Of a stretch of 64,000 bases of DNA, positions 36,249 through 44,239 are shown piece by piece (positions within the stretch are counted from its first letter, which is position 1; every line of letters starts with the position of its first letter). Origin of the DNA: Sinomonas sp. R1AF57 (GTDB taxonomy: Bacteria > Actinomycetota > Actinomycetes > Actinomycetales > Micrococcaceae); NCBI RefSeq assembly GCF_002224485.1, contig NZ_CP022463.1, positions 2,555,990-2,619,989 of the forward strand, read 5' to 3'. The notes beneath the pieces were generated by a model that ran no database searches, was not told where the DNA came from, and was given only the letters and a program-made list of their open reading frames with translations. The position numbers and the translations under genes are program-made.

Positions 36249-36743
36249 GTGACGCACGACGGCGCCCCTCCCCCGGGCGCAGACGGCCACGCCCGCTTCC
36301 TGGCGGCCGCGCGGCAGCACGGGATCGACGTGGAGGTGGCCGACCGCGGCCGTGCCCGCAGCCTCGAGGAAGCCGCTGCGAACCTGGGGATCTCGCCGCG
36401 GGAGGTCGTGAAGTCCCTCGTGGTAAAGCGGCCGGACGGGACGTTCCTGTTCGCCCTCATCCCGGGCGACCGGCAGATCTCTTGGCCCAAGCTGCGCGCG
36501 CTGCTGGGGGTGAACCGGCTCTCGATGCCCCCGGCCGACGTCGCGCTCGCGGCCACGGGGTACGAGCGCGGGACGATCACTCCCCTGGGGTCCACCACGG
36601 TCTGGCCGGTCATCGCCGACGCGGCGATCAGCGGCAGGGTCTCGATGGGCGCGGGGGCGCATGGGCGCAGCGCGTTCGTGGATGCCGACCAGCTCGTGCG
36701 GGCCCTCGATGCGACGGTCGCGGACATCAGCGACCCCCTCTGA
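36249..36743 (+). CDS. ybaK: YbaK/EbsC-type aminoacyl-tRNA deacylase
   Basis: 164-aa protein of the YbaK/ProX fold, which hydrolyses misacylated tRNAs such as Cys-tRNA-Pro. Segments REVVKSLVVKRPDGTFLFAL, DRQISWPKLRALLG and GTITPLG are family-like; the Lys of VVKSLV is the usual functional residue. The start is GTG 36249, with no strong Shine-Dalgarno, so it may be translationally coupled to the thiolase. Substrate tRNA is unknown. Its stop lies 6 bp before a 21-bp repeat array. Confidence 0.88.
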   Translation: MTHDGAPPPGADGHARFLAAARQHGIDVEVADRGRARSLEEAAANLGISPREVVKSLVVKRPDGTFLFALIPGDRQISWPKLRALLGVNRLSMPPADVALAATGYERGTITPLGSTTVWPVIADAAISGRVSMGAGAHGRSAFVDADQLVRALDATVADISDPL

Positions 36744-36749
36744 AGCAAC

Positions 36750-36849
36750 GGGGTGACCTCGGCACCACACGGGGTGACCTCGCGCCCACACGGGGTGACC
36801 TCGGCACCACACGGGGTGACCTCGCGCCCACACGGGGTGACCTCGGCGG
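36750..36849. repeat. 21-bp tandem array, copy B (one-sided)
   Basis: Forward units begin at 36750, 36771, 36792, 36813 and 36834, exactly 21 bp apart. Two unit types alternate: GGGGTGACCTCGGCACCACAC and GGGGTGACCTCGCGCCCACAC (21 bases each, written here as positions 1-21 of the unit). The last unit ends in CTCGGCGG. Unlike the other copies there is no reverse-oriented left half. It lies between the convergent ybaK and rplL genes. Confidence 0.9.
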
Positions 36850-36864
36850 GGGATGGGACGCGGA

Positions 36865-36902
36865 AGGGCCCCGCCGCCGACCGGAGTCGGATGCGGGGCC
36901 CT
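36865..36902 (-). terminator. rplL terminator
   Basis: AGGGCCCCG (36865-36873) and CGGGGCCCT (36894-36902) form a perfect 9-bp stem; the loop contains CCGACCGGAGTCGG, itself able to pair. It lies 20 bp past the rplL stop, between it and the repeat array. Confidence 0.65.
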
Positions 36903-36921
36903 GGCGCAGGAAGCGCGGAGC

Positions 36922-37302
36922 TTACTTGAGGGTGACCGTGGCGCCGGCGGCCTCAAGGACCTCCTTGGCCTTCTCGGCGGTCTCCTTGTTGGCGCCCTCG
37001 AGGACGGCCTTCGGAGCACCGTCGACGAGGTCCTTGGCCTCCTTGAGGCCGAGCGACGTGAGGGAGCGGACCTCCTTGATGACCGCGATCTTCTTGTCGC
37101 CAGCGGCCTCGAGGATGACGTCGAAGGAGTCCTTCTCCTCCTCGGCAGCGGCCTCGCCGGCACCGCCGGCCGGGCCGGCAACGGCCACGGCAGCAGCGGT
37201 GACCTCGAAGACCTCCTCGAACTTCTTCACGAACTCGGAGAGCTCGATGATGGTGAGCTCCTTGAAGGCCTCGATCAGCTCGTCCTGGGTGAGCTTCGCC
37301 AT
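36922..37302 (-). CDS. rplL: 50S ribosomal protein L7/L12
   Basis: 126-aa stalk protein that recruits translation GTPases. The N-terminal dimerisation part is [20 protein letters not shown], then an Ala/Gly hinge and the C-terminal domain with [20 protein letters not shown]. It is cotranscribed with rplJ (71 bp apart). Confidence 0.98.
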   Translation of the reverse strand: MAKLTQDELIEAFKELTIIELSEFVKKFEEVFEVTAAAVAVAGPAGGAGEAAAEEEKDSFDVILEAAGDKKIAVIKEVRSLTSLGLKEAKDLVDGAPKAVLEGANKETAEKAKEVLEAAGATVTLK

Positions 37303-37373
37303 GGTTGGCGTCCTTTCGCTAGGTGGCGCCCGCCGTCAGGCGGCGCGCCGGAGTTTGGGGTGGGGGAAGAGGC

Positions 37374-37955
37374 TCAGGCCTCTTCGGCGGCCGCCTCGGG
37401 GGCCTCGGCCGGAGCCGCAGCCTCGTCGGAAGCCTCAGCAGCGGGAGCCTCGGCGGCAGCCGGAGCGCCACCCTCCTCCTCGAGCTTGAGACGCAGGGCG
37501 TCGATGATGCGTGCAGCCGCGGCCATGGGCGCCTTGAGGACGCCGGCAACCTTGGCGAGCTGCAGCTCGCGGGACTCCAGCGCCGCAAGAGCGGCAACCT
37601 CGCCGGCGTCGAGGGCCTTGCCCTCGAAGAAGCCCGTCTTGATGATGAGCTGCTTGTTGTCCTTGGCGAAGTCGGTCAGGCTCTTGGCGGCCGCAACGGC
37701 GTCACCCTTGATGAACGCGATCGCGGTCGGACCGGCAAGCTGGCCGTCGAATGCCTCGACGCCAGCCTCCTTCGCGGCGATGGCGGTCAGGGAGTTCTTG
37801 ACGACCGAGAACTTGTTCTCAGTGCCGAGCGAACGACGCAGCTGCTTGAGCTGGGCGACGGTGAGCCCGCGGTATTCGGTCAGGACCGCAGCGTTCGACT
37901 CCTGGAAATCCTTGGTGATCTCCTCGACAGCTGCCACCTTGGTAGGCGTTGCCAT
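37374..37955 (-). CDS. rplJ: 50S ribosomal protein L10, with acidic C-terminal tail
   Basis: 193-aa stalk base that binds L7/L12 dimers and 23S rRNA. ATG 37955 (MATPTKVAAVEEI) is chosen; the frame upstream is unconserved. The core has YRGLTVAQLKQLRRSLG and FSVVKNSLTAIAAKEAG. The last 30 residues are almost only Ala, Glu and Pro. In this window rplJL is 11 kb from rplKA, although these pairs usually lie close together. Confidence 0.97.
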   Translation of the reverse strand: MATPTKVAAVEEITKDFQESNAAVLTEYRGLTVAQLKQLRRSLGTENKFSVVKNSLTAIAAKEAGVEAFDGQLAGPTAIAFIKGDAVAAAKSLTDFAKDNKQLIIKTGFFEGKALDAGEVAALAALESRELQLAKVAGVLKAPMAAAARIIDALRLKLEEEGGAPAAAEAPAAEASDEAAAPAEAPEAAAEEA

Positions 37956-38168
37956 AACCCTCCTTCCGGGGAATTGACGCCGGAGGGGGCGGTCCGCAAC
38001 ATGGAAAACGCCCCGCGCAGATGCACAGGGCGTTGGAGTCTCGGCCGGGGCCGGGAGCGTCTCGCTCGGTTCACCTGCGCAGGCCGCCCCTGTCGGGGAC
38101 CTTCGATGGGTGCCGTGCCCCGCCTTTCGGCACACGACAGCCAACGACCGGCGGTCTTTGGTCCTTCC
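37956..38168 (-). promoter_or_regulatory. rplJL leader (possible L10 leader)
   Basis: About 205 nt lie between the probable start site and the rplJ ATG, with several GC-rich self-complementary stretches, including pairs between 38005-38035 and 38041-38055. L10 leaders that bind the L10-(L12)4 complex are known in many bacteria. I did not model the fold, so the identity rests on position. Confidence 0.45.
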
Positions 38169-38197
38169 ACTGTACTGGACGCCGCCCAGCGCTCCAA
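38169..38197 (-). promoter_or_regulatory. rplJL promoter
   Basis: On the minus strand TTGGAG (38197-38192) and TACAGT (38174-38169) are 17 bp apart. The -35 lies 1 bp past the end of the ligase gene, so rplJL has its own promoter and does not depend on the nar or ligase transcripts. Confidence 0.6.
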
Positions 38198-38198
38198 A

Positions 38199-39734
38199 TC
38201 AGCGCAGCAGGGTCCGCAGCGCCTGGATCGTGTCGGCATCGTCGGGGCGCTTGTCGTCGCGGTACCGCTTGACGCGCGCGAAGCGGAGCGCGATCCCTCC
38301 CGGGTAGCGGGGCGAGCGCTGCACGCCGTCGATGGCGATCTCCACCACGGTGACGGGCTCGAGGTAGACCGTGTGCGCGTCGCGGCTGGCCTCGAGCGTG
38401 GGGAAGTGCTCGGTCTGCCAGCGCAGGAGGTCGTCGGTGAGGCCCTTGAACGTCTTCCCGACCATCACGAATCCGCCCGGTTCGCCGAACTCCCCCGCCG
38501 GGTCGTACGCGCCGAGGTGGAGGTTGGAGAGCCAGCCGCGCCGGCGGCCGCTGCCCCATTCGGCGGCGAGGACGACGAGGTCGTAGGTGTGGACCGGCTT
38601 GACCTTGATCCAGCTCGAGCCGCGTCGCCCGGCAGCGTACGGCGAGCCGATCGCCTTGACGACGACGCCCTCGTGGCCCTCGGCGAGCGCCTCACGGGAA
38701 ATCCGCTCCGCAGCCTCGGGATCGCCGGTCACCTCGCCGGGAATGACATGGTCCGGCGCGAGCCTCGCGAGCTCGGCCCGGCGCACGGCGAGCGGCTCGT
38801 CGAGGAGGTCCCTGCCGTCGACGTGGAGCACGTCGAAGAACCAGGGCCGCAGCACGGTTTCGCGCGCCTGCTCCGCACCGAATCGGGACATGGTCTCCTG
38901 GAACGGCCGCGGCGCGCCGCCCTCGTCGAGGGTGAGCGTCTCGCCGTCGAGGATGACGTCACGCACAGGCATGCCCTGCACCACCGCGACCACCTCGGGC
39001 ACGCGCTGCGTGACGTCCGCCAGGCTGCGGGTGAAGACCCGCACCTCGTCGCCGGCGCGGTGGACCTGGATCCGGGCGCCGTCGAGCTTGAACTCCACCG
39101 ACGCCTCCCCCGTCGAGGCAAGCGCCTCCGCGGGGCTCTTCGCCGAGGCGGCGAGCATCGGCAGGACCGGGCGTCCGACGACGAGCCCGACACCCGACAG
39201 GTCCTCCTCGGTCCCGGTGAGCGCGATCCGCGCGGTCTCGCGGAGGTCGCCCGAGAGCATCGCCGCCCGCCGCACGAGCGCGATGGGCCGGCCGCCTGCC
39301 GCTGCGACCGCATCGGCGAGCGCCCCCTCAAGGGCTCCCGTGCGCATCTCCCCCAGCAGGACCCCGATGGCGAACCGCTGCTCGCGCTCTGTGGCCCGGC
39401 GCAGGAAGCCGCCCAGGAGGTCGGTCCGCGCCGCCGCGGACCCTGCTCCTGACGTGCTGGAGAGCCGGTCGAGCAGCTCGTCGAAGTCGCGGACCGTGAG
39501 CGACGGCGCCTCGGCGGCTGGGATGGCGTCCCGCACCTGCGCGAGCCCCCGCCAGCCGACTCCCACCCGGCCCTGGCGCGGCTTCGCCACGAGCATCCCG
39601 ACGGCGGTGGCGACCTCCGACGGCGACTCGTCGGCGACCCGGCGCAGCAGCCGCGCGAGCGACTCGACTTTGGCCAGCCGCGACCGGGTGGACGTTACCG
39701 CCTCTGCGGTGGCGACGAGCTCGTCGAGCAGCAT
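38199..39734 (-). CDS. ligB: ATP-dependent DNA ligase (LigB-like)
   Basis: About 511 aa. The adenylated lysine is in FKLDGARIQVH (motif I, near residue 206), followed by EVRVFTRSLADVTQRVPE. LDGETLTLDEGG is motif III, and EGVVVKAIGSPYAAG with WIKVKP are motifs IV and V. An N-terminal DNA-binding domain precedes the core; the C-terminal OB fold ends with RFARVKRYRDDK. It seals nicks using ATP as an accessory to the NAD-dependent LigA. Size and order resemble mycobacterial LigB. No Ku, polymerase or phosphoesterase domain is present, so an NHEJ role is not indicated. ATG 39734 is preferred over 39767. Confidence 0.9.
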   Translation of the reverse strand: MLLDELVATAEAVTSTRSRLAKVESLARLLRRVADESPSEVATAVGMLVAKPRQGRVGVGWRGLAQVRDAIPAAEAPSLTVRDFDELLDRLSSTSGAGSAAARTDLLGGFLRRATEREQRFAIGVLLGEMRTGALEGALADAVAAAGGRPIALVRRAAMLSGDLRETARIALTGTEEDLSGVGLVVGRPVLPMLAASAKSPAEALASTGEASVEFKLDGARIQVHRAGDEVRVFTRSLADVTQRVPEVVAVVQGMPVRDVILDGETLTLDEGGAPRPFQETMSRFGAEQARETVLRPWFFDVLHVDGRDLLDEPLAVRRAELARLAPDHVIPGEVTGDPEAAERISREALAEGHEGVVVKAIGSPYAAGRRGSSWIKVKPVHTYDLVVLAAEWGSGRRRGWLSNLHLGAYDPAGEFGEPGGFVMVGKTFKGLTDDLLRWQTEHFPTLEASRDAHTVYLEPVTVVEIAIDGVQRSPRYPGGIALRFARVKRYRDDKRPDDADTIQALRTLLR

Positions 39735-39794
39735 GGGGCCCAGTCTCGCACCCGGCGCCGTCCTCACGGTACAGGGCTCGCCCGGGAGCGGGGG

Positions 39795-39855
39795 CGCGCA
39801 CGACGCCGGGTGGGCGGCACGCGTGGGCCGGTCGCCCGCCGTCGTGCGCGGGCGG
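39795..39855 (-). terminator. Inverted GCCGTCGTGCG pair downstream of narK
   Basis: CGCGCACGACG (near 39795-39804) and CGTCGTGCGCG (39841-39851) are inverted copies of the recurring motif, and between them GGTCGCCCGC can pair with GCGGGCGGTGG. The hairpin lies directly after the narK stop and before the ligase gene. Confidence 0.5.
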
Positions 39856-39864
39856 TGGCCGGTC

Positions 39865-41115
39865 TCAGGCCCGCGCCCCGGCCGGCGAGGCCGAGGCCTG
39901 CCTGCGGGCCATGAGGAGCGTCAGGACGAGGGCGACGATCGCGGTCCCGGCCAGGAGCAGGAGCCCGATCGCGTACGAGCGCTCCGCGGCGTTGTAGGTG
40001 GCGCCCATGATCAGCGGCGGGAAGTAGCCGCCCAGGCCGCCCGCGGCGCTCACGACGCCCGTCACAGCGCCGACCATCCCCGCCGGCGAGCGCCGGCCGA
40101 CCCACGCGAACACGCCTCCGGTTCCCAGGCCGAGGGCTGCGGCCATCGCGAGGAAGGTCGCGCCGGTCGCGACCTCGCCGGAGGGCTGCAGGTTCACGAT
40201 GAACGCGAGCACGGCAACCCCGGCCAGGGCGACGGCGACGACCGGCTTGGGGCCGATCCGGTCCGCGATGATCCCGCCGATGGGCCGCGCCACGACAGCG
40301 GCGAGGGCGAAGCCCGCGGTGCGGGTGCCGGCGTCGGTGAGGTTGAAGTCGTAGATGTCCCGCAGGTACGTGGGCAGGTAGGTGCTGAAGGAGACGAATC
40401 CGCCGAACACGACCGCGTAGAGGAAGCACAGCTGCCACGTCACGGGCAGCTTCGCGGCCCGGACGAGCTTGCCGAACGTCCCCGCGCCGGCAGGCCTCCA
40501 CGTCGGCGACTCGCGCATCGCGAAGTGCACCACCAGGCCCGTCACGACGAGCAGCACCGCGATCGCGATGTGCGTGGGCCAGTAGCCGATCCAGCCGACG
40601 AGGCGCGGGGTGAGGAACGCGGAGAGTGCCGTGCCGCCCATGCCCATGCCGAAGATGCCGGTGGCGAAGCCCTGCCGGGACGCCGGGTACCAGGCCGCCG
40701 AGAACGGGATGCCGGCCGTGAAGACCGTGCCGCCGACCCCGAGGAAGAACCCGAACAGCAGCATGAGGGCGAACGACTTCAGGCTCCCCGCGAGCGCCAC
40801 GAGCACGACGACGGGCGCGGTGGCGAACAGGATCCAGGTCAGCAGCCGACGCCCGCCGAACCGGTCCGTGAGGACGCCGACCGCGATGCGGCCGAGAGAT
40901 CCGACCAGGACCGGCATCGCAACGAGGAGGCCGGTCTGCGCTGCGTTGAGGCCCATGTCCTTCGCGTAGAACGTTCCGAGCGGGGCGATCACGGTCCACC
41001 CCCAGAACCCCACGACCGAGGCGAGGGTCGCGAGGGTCAGGTTGCGGGGCGCTCCGGGTCGCGCGGCGTCCGGATCGAGGTGGCCAGTGCGGGCGGGCTC
41101 AGGTGCGGTGCTCAC
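39865..41115 (-). CDS. narK: Nitrate/nitrite MFS transporter NarK
   Basis: 416-aa inner-membrane carrier of the nitrate/nitrite porter family with 12 expected helices. The two family signatures are seen: FFLGVGGTVFTAGIPFSAAW in helix 5 and GGLGGYFPPLIMG in helix 11. The motif A-like loop GVLTDRFGGRRLL is present. It starts 15 bp after narI and so supplies nitrate to, or removes nitrite from, the NarGHI enzyme of the same operon. Confidence 0.95.
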   Translation of the reverse strand: MSTAPEPARTGHLDPDAARPGAPRNLTLATLASVVGFWGWTVIAPLGTFYAKDMGLNAAQTGLLVAMPVLVGSLGRIAVGVLTDRFGGRRLLTWILFATAPVVVLVALAGSLKSFALMLLFGFFLGVGGTVFTAGIPFSAAWYPASRQGFATGIFGMGMGGTALSAFLTPRLVGWIGYWPTHIAIAVLLVVTGLVVHFAMRESPTWRPAGAGTFGKLVRAAKLPVTWQLCFLYAVVFGGFVSFSTYLPTYLRDIYDFNLTDAGTRTAGFALAAVVARPIGGIIADRIGPKPVVAVALAGVAVLAFIVNLQPSGEVATGATFLAMAAALGLGTGGVFAWVGRRSPAGMVGAVTGVVSAAGGLGGYFPPLIMGATYNAAERSYAIGLLLLAGTAIVALVLTLLMARRQASASPAGARA

Positions 41116-41130
41116 AGTCGGTGTCCCCTC

Positions 41131-41886
41131 TCAGCGGGCGCGGTCACGGTCCCGGGCGCCGGTCCGCTCCCAGCCGCGCTGGGGCGCGCGGCTCCCGGGC
41201 GCAGGCCCGACGTCGCGCGAGCGGTACACGATGTACGGGCGGAACAGGTAGTGGAACGGCGCGGTGAAGGCGTGGACGAGGCGCGTGAAGGGCCACATCG
41301 CGAAGAGGACCATGCCCACGACCGTGTGCCACTTGAACTCGAACGGTGCGGCCGCCATGGCGGCGACGTCCGGCTGGAAGACGAACAGCGACCGGAACCA
41401 GGGGCTCACGGTCTCGCGGTAGTCATAGGCGTGGGGGTTCGGGGACACTGTGCTCACGAGGGTGGTCCAGACCCCGAGCGCGATCGCGCCCACGAGGAAG
41501 ATGTACATCGCCTTGTCGTTCTTCGTGGTGGCCATGAACACCGGGCCGGTGCGGCGGCGCCGGTACACGAGCAGCACGATGCCCAGCAGCGTGCACACGC
41601 CGGCGATGAGCCCCACCGACAGGGCCAGGAAGTGGTACAGCTCCTGCGTCACCCCGAGCGCCTCGGTCCACGCCTTGGGGATGACGAGCCCCACGAAATG
41701 GCCCGCGATGACGAAGACCAGCCCGAAGTGGAACAGGGGCGAGGCGATGCGCAGGAGCCGGGACTCGTACAGCTGCGAAGACCGGGTGGTCCAGCCGAAC
41801 TGGTCGTAGCGGTAGCGCCAGATGCTCCCGGCGATGAGGAGCACCACCATGAGGTAGGGGGCCACGCCCCACAGCAGGACGTCCAT
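41131..41886 (-). CDS. narI: Respiratory nitrate reductase gamma subunit (cytochrome b)
   Basis: 251-aa membrane subunit with five expected helices that takes electrons from menaquinol through two b haems. Haem-ligand histidines are in LFHFGLVFVIAGHFVGLV and in KWHTVVGMV with TRLVHAF. ATG 41886 shares one base with the narJ stop (TGATG). A basic C-terminal tail follows the last helix. Confidence 0.95.
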   Translation of the reverse strand: MDVLLWGVAPYLMVVLLIAGSIWRYRYDQFGWTTRSSQLYESRLLRIASPLFHFGLVFVIAGHFVGLVIPKAWTEALGVTQELYHFLALSVGLIAGVCTLLGIVLLVYRRRRTGPVFMATTKNDKAMYIFLVGAIALGVWTTLVSTVSPNPHAYDYRETVSPWFRSLFVFQPDVAAMAAAPFEFKWHTVVGMVLFAMWPFTRLVHAFTAPFHYLFRPYIVYRSRDVGPAPGSRAPQRGWERTGARDRDRAR

Positions 41887-42515
41887 CAGAGGTTCCCTTC
41901 CTGGGCCATGGGGAGCAGCCGGGGGTCGTACGGGTCGAGCCCGACCGCCTCGCGCGGGGGCCCCGCGAGCGCCATGGCCTCGGCCCGGCTCGTGGGGGAC
42001 GCCCCGGGGAGGGACCGGCACACGGCCTCGAGCACGGACGCGTACGGCGATCGGGCGTCGGCGAGGGCCATCCTCAGGAGTTCCAGGCTCGCGCGGTACT
42101 CCGCCAGGAGCGCGCGGCCGGAGCGGTAGTCCGCGCGGGCCGTGAACTCGAGGACGAGGGGCAGGTAGTCCGGCAGCTCGCCGTCGAGGTCCACGAGCCA
42201 GCCGGAGTCGCGGTAGCGCCGCTTGAACGTGCCGAGGACCTCGCCCCTGCGCCTCGTGTCGCCGTCCGTCCAGTAGGAGAGGTAGAGGGCGTGCCTGCGG
42301 GACATGTCGAACGTCTCGACGTAGCAGCGGCGGGCGGCCTCGGCGTCGTCGTCCGCGATCCGGGCCGCGGCCGACTCGAGGAGCCGCGGCAGCGGGCCGC
42401 GCTGCTCGGCGAGGGCGGCGAGCACGAGCCCGAGACCGTCGCGCCAGCGCTCGTCGGGGTACTCGAGGAGGCGCGCCGCGGCGGCGTAGAGGACCGCATG
42501 CTCGTGCCGTCTCAT
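41886..42515 (-). CDS. narJ: Nitrate reductase molybdenum cofactor assembly chaperone
   Basis: 209-aa dedicated chaperone that binds the NarG N-terminus during cofactor insertion. It is all-helical and contains YCAAAARLLEYP-like LYAAAARLLEYPDE, YVETFDMSRRHALYLSYWTD and DYLPLVLEF, which match NarJ. ATG 42515 overlaps the narH stop by 4 bases. It is not part of the final enzyme. Confidence 0.94.
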   Translation of the reverse strand: MRRHEHAVLYAAAARLLEYPDERWRDGLGLVLAALAEQRGPLPRLLESAAARIADDDAEAARRCYVETFDMSRRHALYLSYWTDGDTRRRGEVLGTFKRRYRDSGWLVDLDGELPDYLPLVLEFTARADYRSGRALLAEYRASLELLRMALADARSPYASVLEAVCRSLPGASPTSRAEAMALAGPPREAVGLDPYDPRLLPMAQEGNL

Positions 42516-44239
42516 GACCCCGGTCCCTTCTCCGCGGAGGCCCCGTTCCCCTCCGGGAAGAGGCCCTCGGGCACGCCCCGGCCGTCCCAGTTGAGGAGGT
42601 TCACGCGGCCGCGCAGCGACCCGGGCTGGGACTCCCCCTCGGTGGTCTGGCGGTCCTTGAGCGCGTGGAACGTCTCGACGGCGACCGGCACGGGGCGGCC
42701 GCTGGCCTCGCCGAACGCGTCCGAGGGGTACATCCCGGGGCCCTCGTCGAAGTCGAGGGAGCAGCCGAGCTCCTCGAGGTTGTGCGCCTCCTCGACGTGG
42801 GCCTTGGGTATCACGTACCGCTCGCTGTACTTGGCGATCGCCATGAGACGGTACATCTCCTGGACGTCCGCGCCCTCCATGCCGACGCTCGCCGCGATCG
42901 ACTCGTCCGCGCCCGTGCCGAGGGAGATCCCCCGCATGTAGGCGCGCATCGCCGCGAGCCGGCGGAGCACGCGGTCGACGACGGCCGTGTCGCCTGCCGT
43001 GAACAGCTCGGCGAGGTACTCGCGCGGGATGCGCAGGGCCTCGATGGCACCGAAGAGGGTCCCGGCGTCCTCGGCGTCGTGCCCCTGGTCTGACAGGAGG
43101 TCGATGACGGGCGAGAGCGGCGGCACGTACCAGACCATCGGCATGGTGCGGTATTCCGGATGCAGCGGGAGGGCGACCTCATAGACCTTCGCGAGCCTGT
43201 AGACCGGCGAGCGCCGGGCCGCGTCGAGCCAGTCCTCCGGGATGCCGTCCCGCCGCGCGGCGGCGATGACCTCCGGGTCGTCGGGGTCCAGCATGAGGTC
43301 GAGCTGCGCGCGGTAGAGGTCCTTCTCGTCGGGGACCGAGGCCGCAGCGGTGACGGCGTCGGCGTCGTACAGGAAGATGCCCAGGTACCGCAGCCGGCCC
43401 ACGCACGTCTCCGAGCACACCGTCGGCAGCCCGATCTCCACCCGCGGGTAGCAGAAGGTGCACTTCTCGGCCTTGCCGCTCTTGTGGTTGAAGTAGATCT
43501 TCTTGTACGGGCATCCCGTGATGCACTGGCGCCAGCCGCGGCAGCGGTCCTGGTCCACGAGGACGATCCCGTCCTCGCTGCGCTTGTAGATCGCGCCCGA
43601 GGGGCACGAGGCCATGCACGAGGGATTGAGGCAGTGCTCGCAGATGCGCGGCAGGTAGAACATGAACGTCTTCTCGAACTCGAAGCGGATCTTCTCCTCC
43701 GCCTCGGCCCGCTGCTCCTGCGCCCTCTCCTGCTGGGCCCTCTCCTGCTGGCGCAGTTTTGCCACGATCGGGTCCTGCAGCCCGTGGTCAGCCGACCCGC
43801 CCAGGTTGTCGTCCCAGTTGGCGCTCCACGTGACCTTCATGTCCTCGCCCGTGATGAGGGACTTGGGCCGCGCGACGGGGAAGTCGTCGCCGAGCGGCGC
43901 CTCGACGAGGTTCCGGTAGTCGTAGGTCCACGGCTCGTAGTAGTCCTTGAGCTCGGGCTGGACCGGGCTCGCGAAGATGCCGAGGAGCTTCTTGACGCGG
44001 CCTCCGCCCTTGAGCCGCAGCCGTCCCCGCTTGTTCAGCTCCCAGCCGCCCCGCCAGCGCTCCTGGTCCTCGTACTGGCGCGGGTAGCCCTGGCCGGGGC
44101 GCGTCTCGACGTTGTTGAACCAGACGTACTCGACGCCGGCGCGGTTGGTCCACGCCTGCTTGCAGGTGACCGAGCACGTGTGGCACCCGATGCACTTGTC
44201 CAGGTTCATCACCATGCCCACCTGGGCCATGACCCTCAT
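42512..44239 (-). CDS. narH: Respiratory nitrate reductase beta subunit
   Basis: 575-aa iron-sulfur subunit transferring electrons from NarI to NarG. Four cysteine groups are seen: LDKCIGCHTCSVTCKQAW, RICEHCLNPSCMASCPSG, DQDRCRGWRQCITGCPYKK and KCTFCYPR with CSETCVGRLRYLG. The Trp in CRGWRQC marks the 3Fe-4S site. ATG 44239 (MRVMAQVGM) shares a base with the narG stop; a second ATG lies at 44230. Confidence 0.96.
   Translation of the reverse strand: MRVMAQVGMVMNLDKCIGCHTCSVTCKQAWTNRAGVEYVWFNNVETRPGQGYPRQYEDQERWRGGWELNKRGRLRLKGGGRVKKLLGIFASPVQPELKDYYEPWTYDYRNLVEAPLGDDFPVARPKSLITGEDMKVTWSANWDDNLGGSADHGLQDPIVAKLRQQERAQQERAQEQRAEAEEKIRFEFEKTFMFYLPRICEHCLNPSCMASCPSGAIYKRSEDGIVLVDQDRCRGWRQCITGCPYKKIYFNHKSGKAEKCTFCYPRVEIGLPTVCSETCVGRLRYLGIFLYDADAVTAAASVPDEKDLYRAQLDLMLDPDDPEVIAAARRDGIPEDWLDAARRSPVYRLAKVYEVALPLHPEYRTMPMVWYVPPLSPVIDLLSDQGHDAEDAGTLFGAIEALRIPREYLAELFTAGDTAVVDRVLRRLAAMRAYMRGISLGTGADESIAASVGMEGADVQEMYRLMAIAKYSERYVIPKAHVEEAHNLEELGCSLDFDEGPGMYPSDAFGEASGRPVPVAVETFHALKDRQTTEGESQPGSLRGRVNLLNWDGRGVPEGLFPEGNGASAEKGPGS

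Noticed and set aside
36750-36849. Possible CRISPR array
   Set aside because: Units are 21 bp in direct tandem with no unique spacers, and no cas gene is in the window.
38199-39734. NHEJ ligase LigD
   Set aside because: No polymerase or phosphoesterase domain and no ku gene beside it; motif order and size fit a simple LigB-type ligase.
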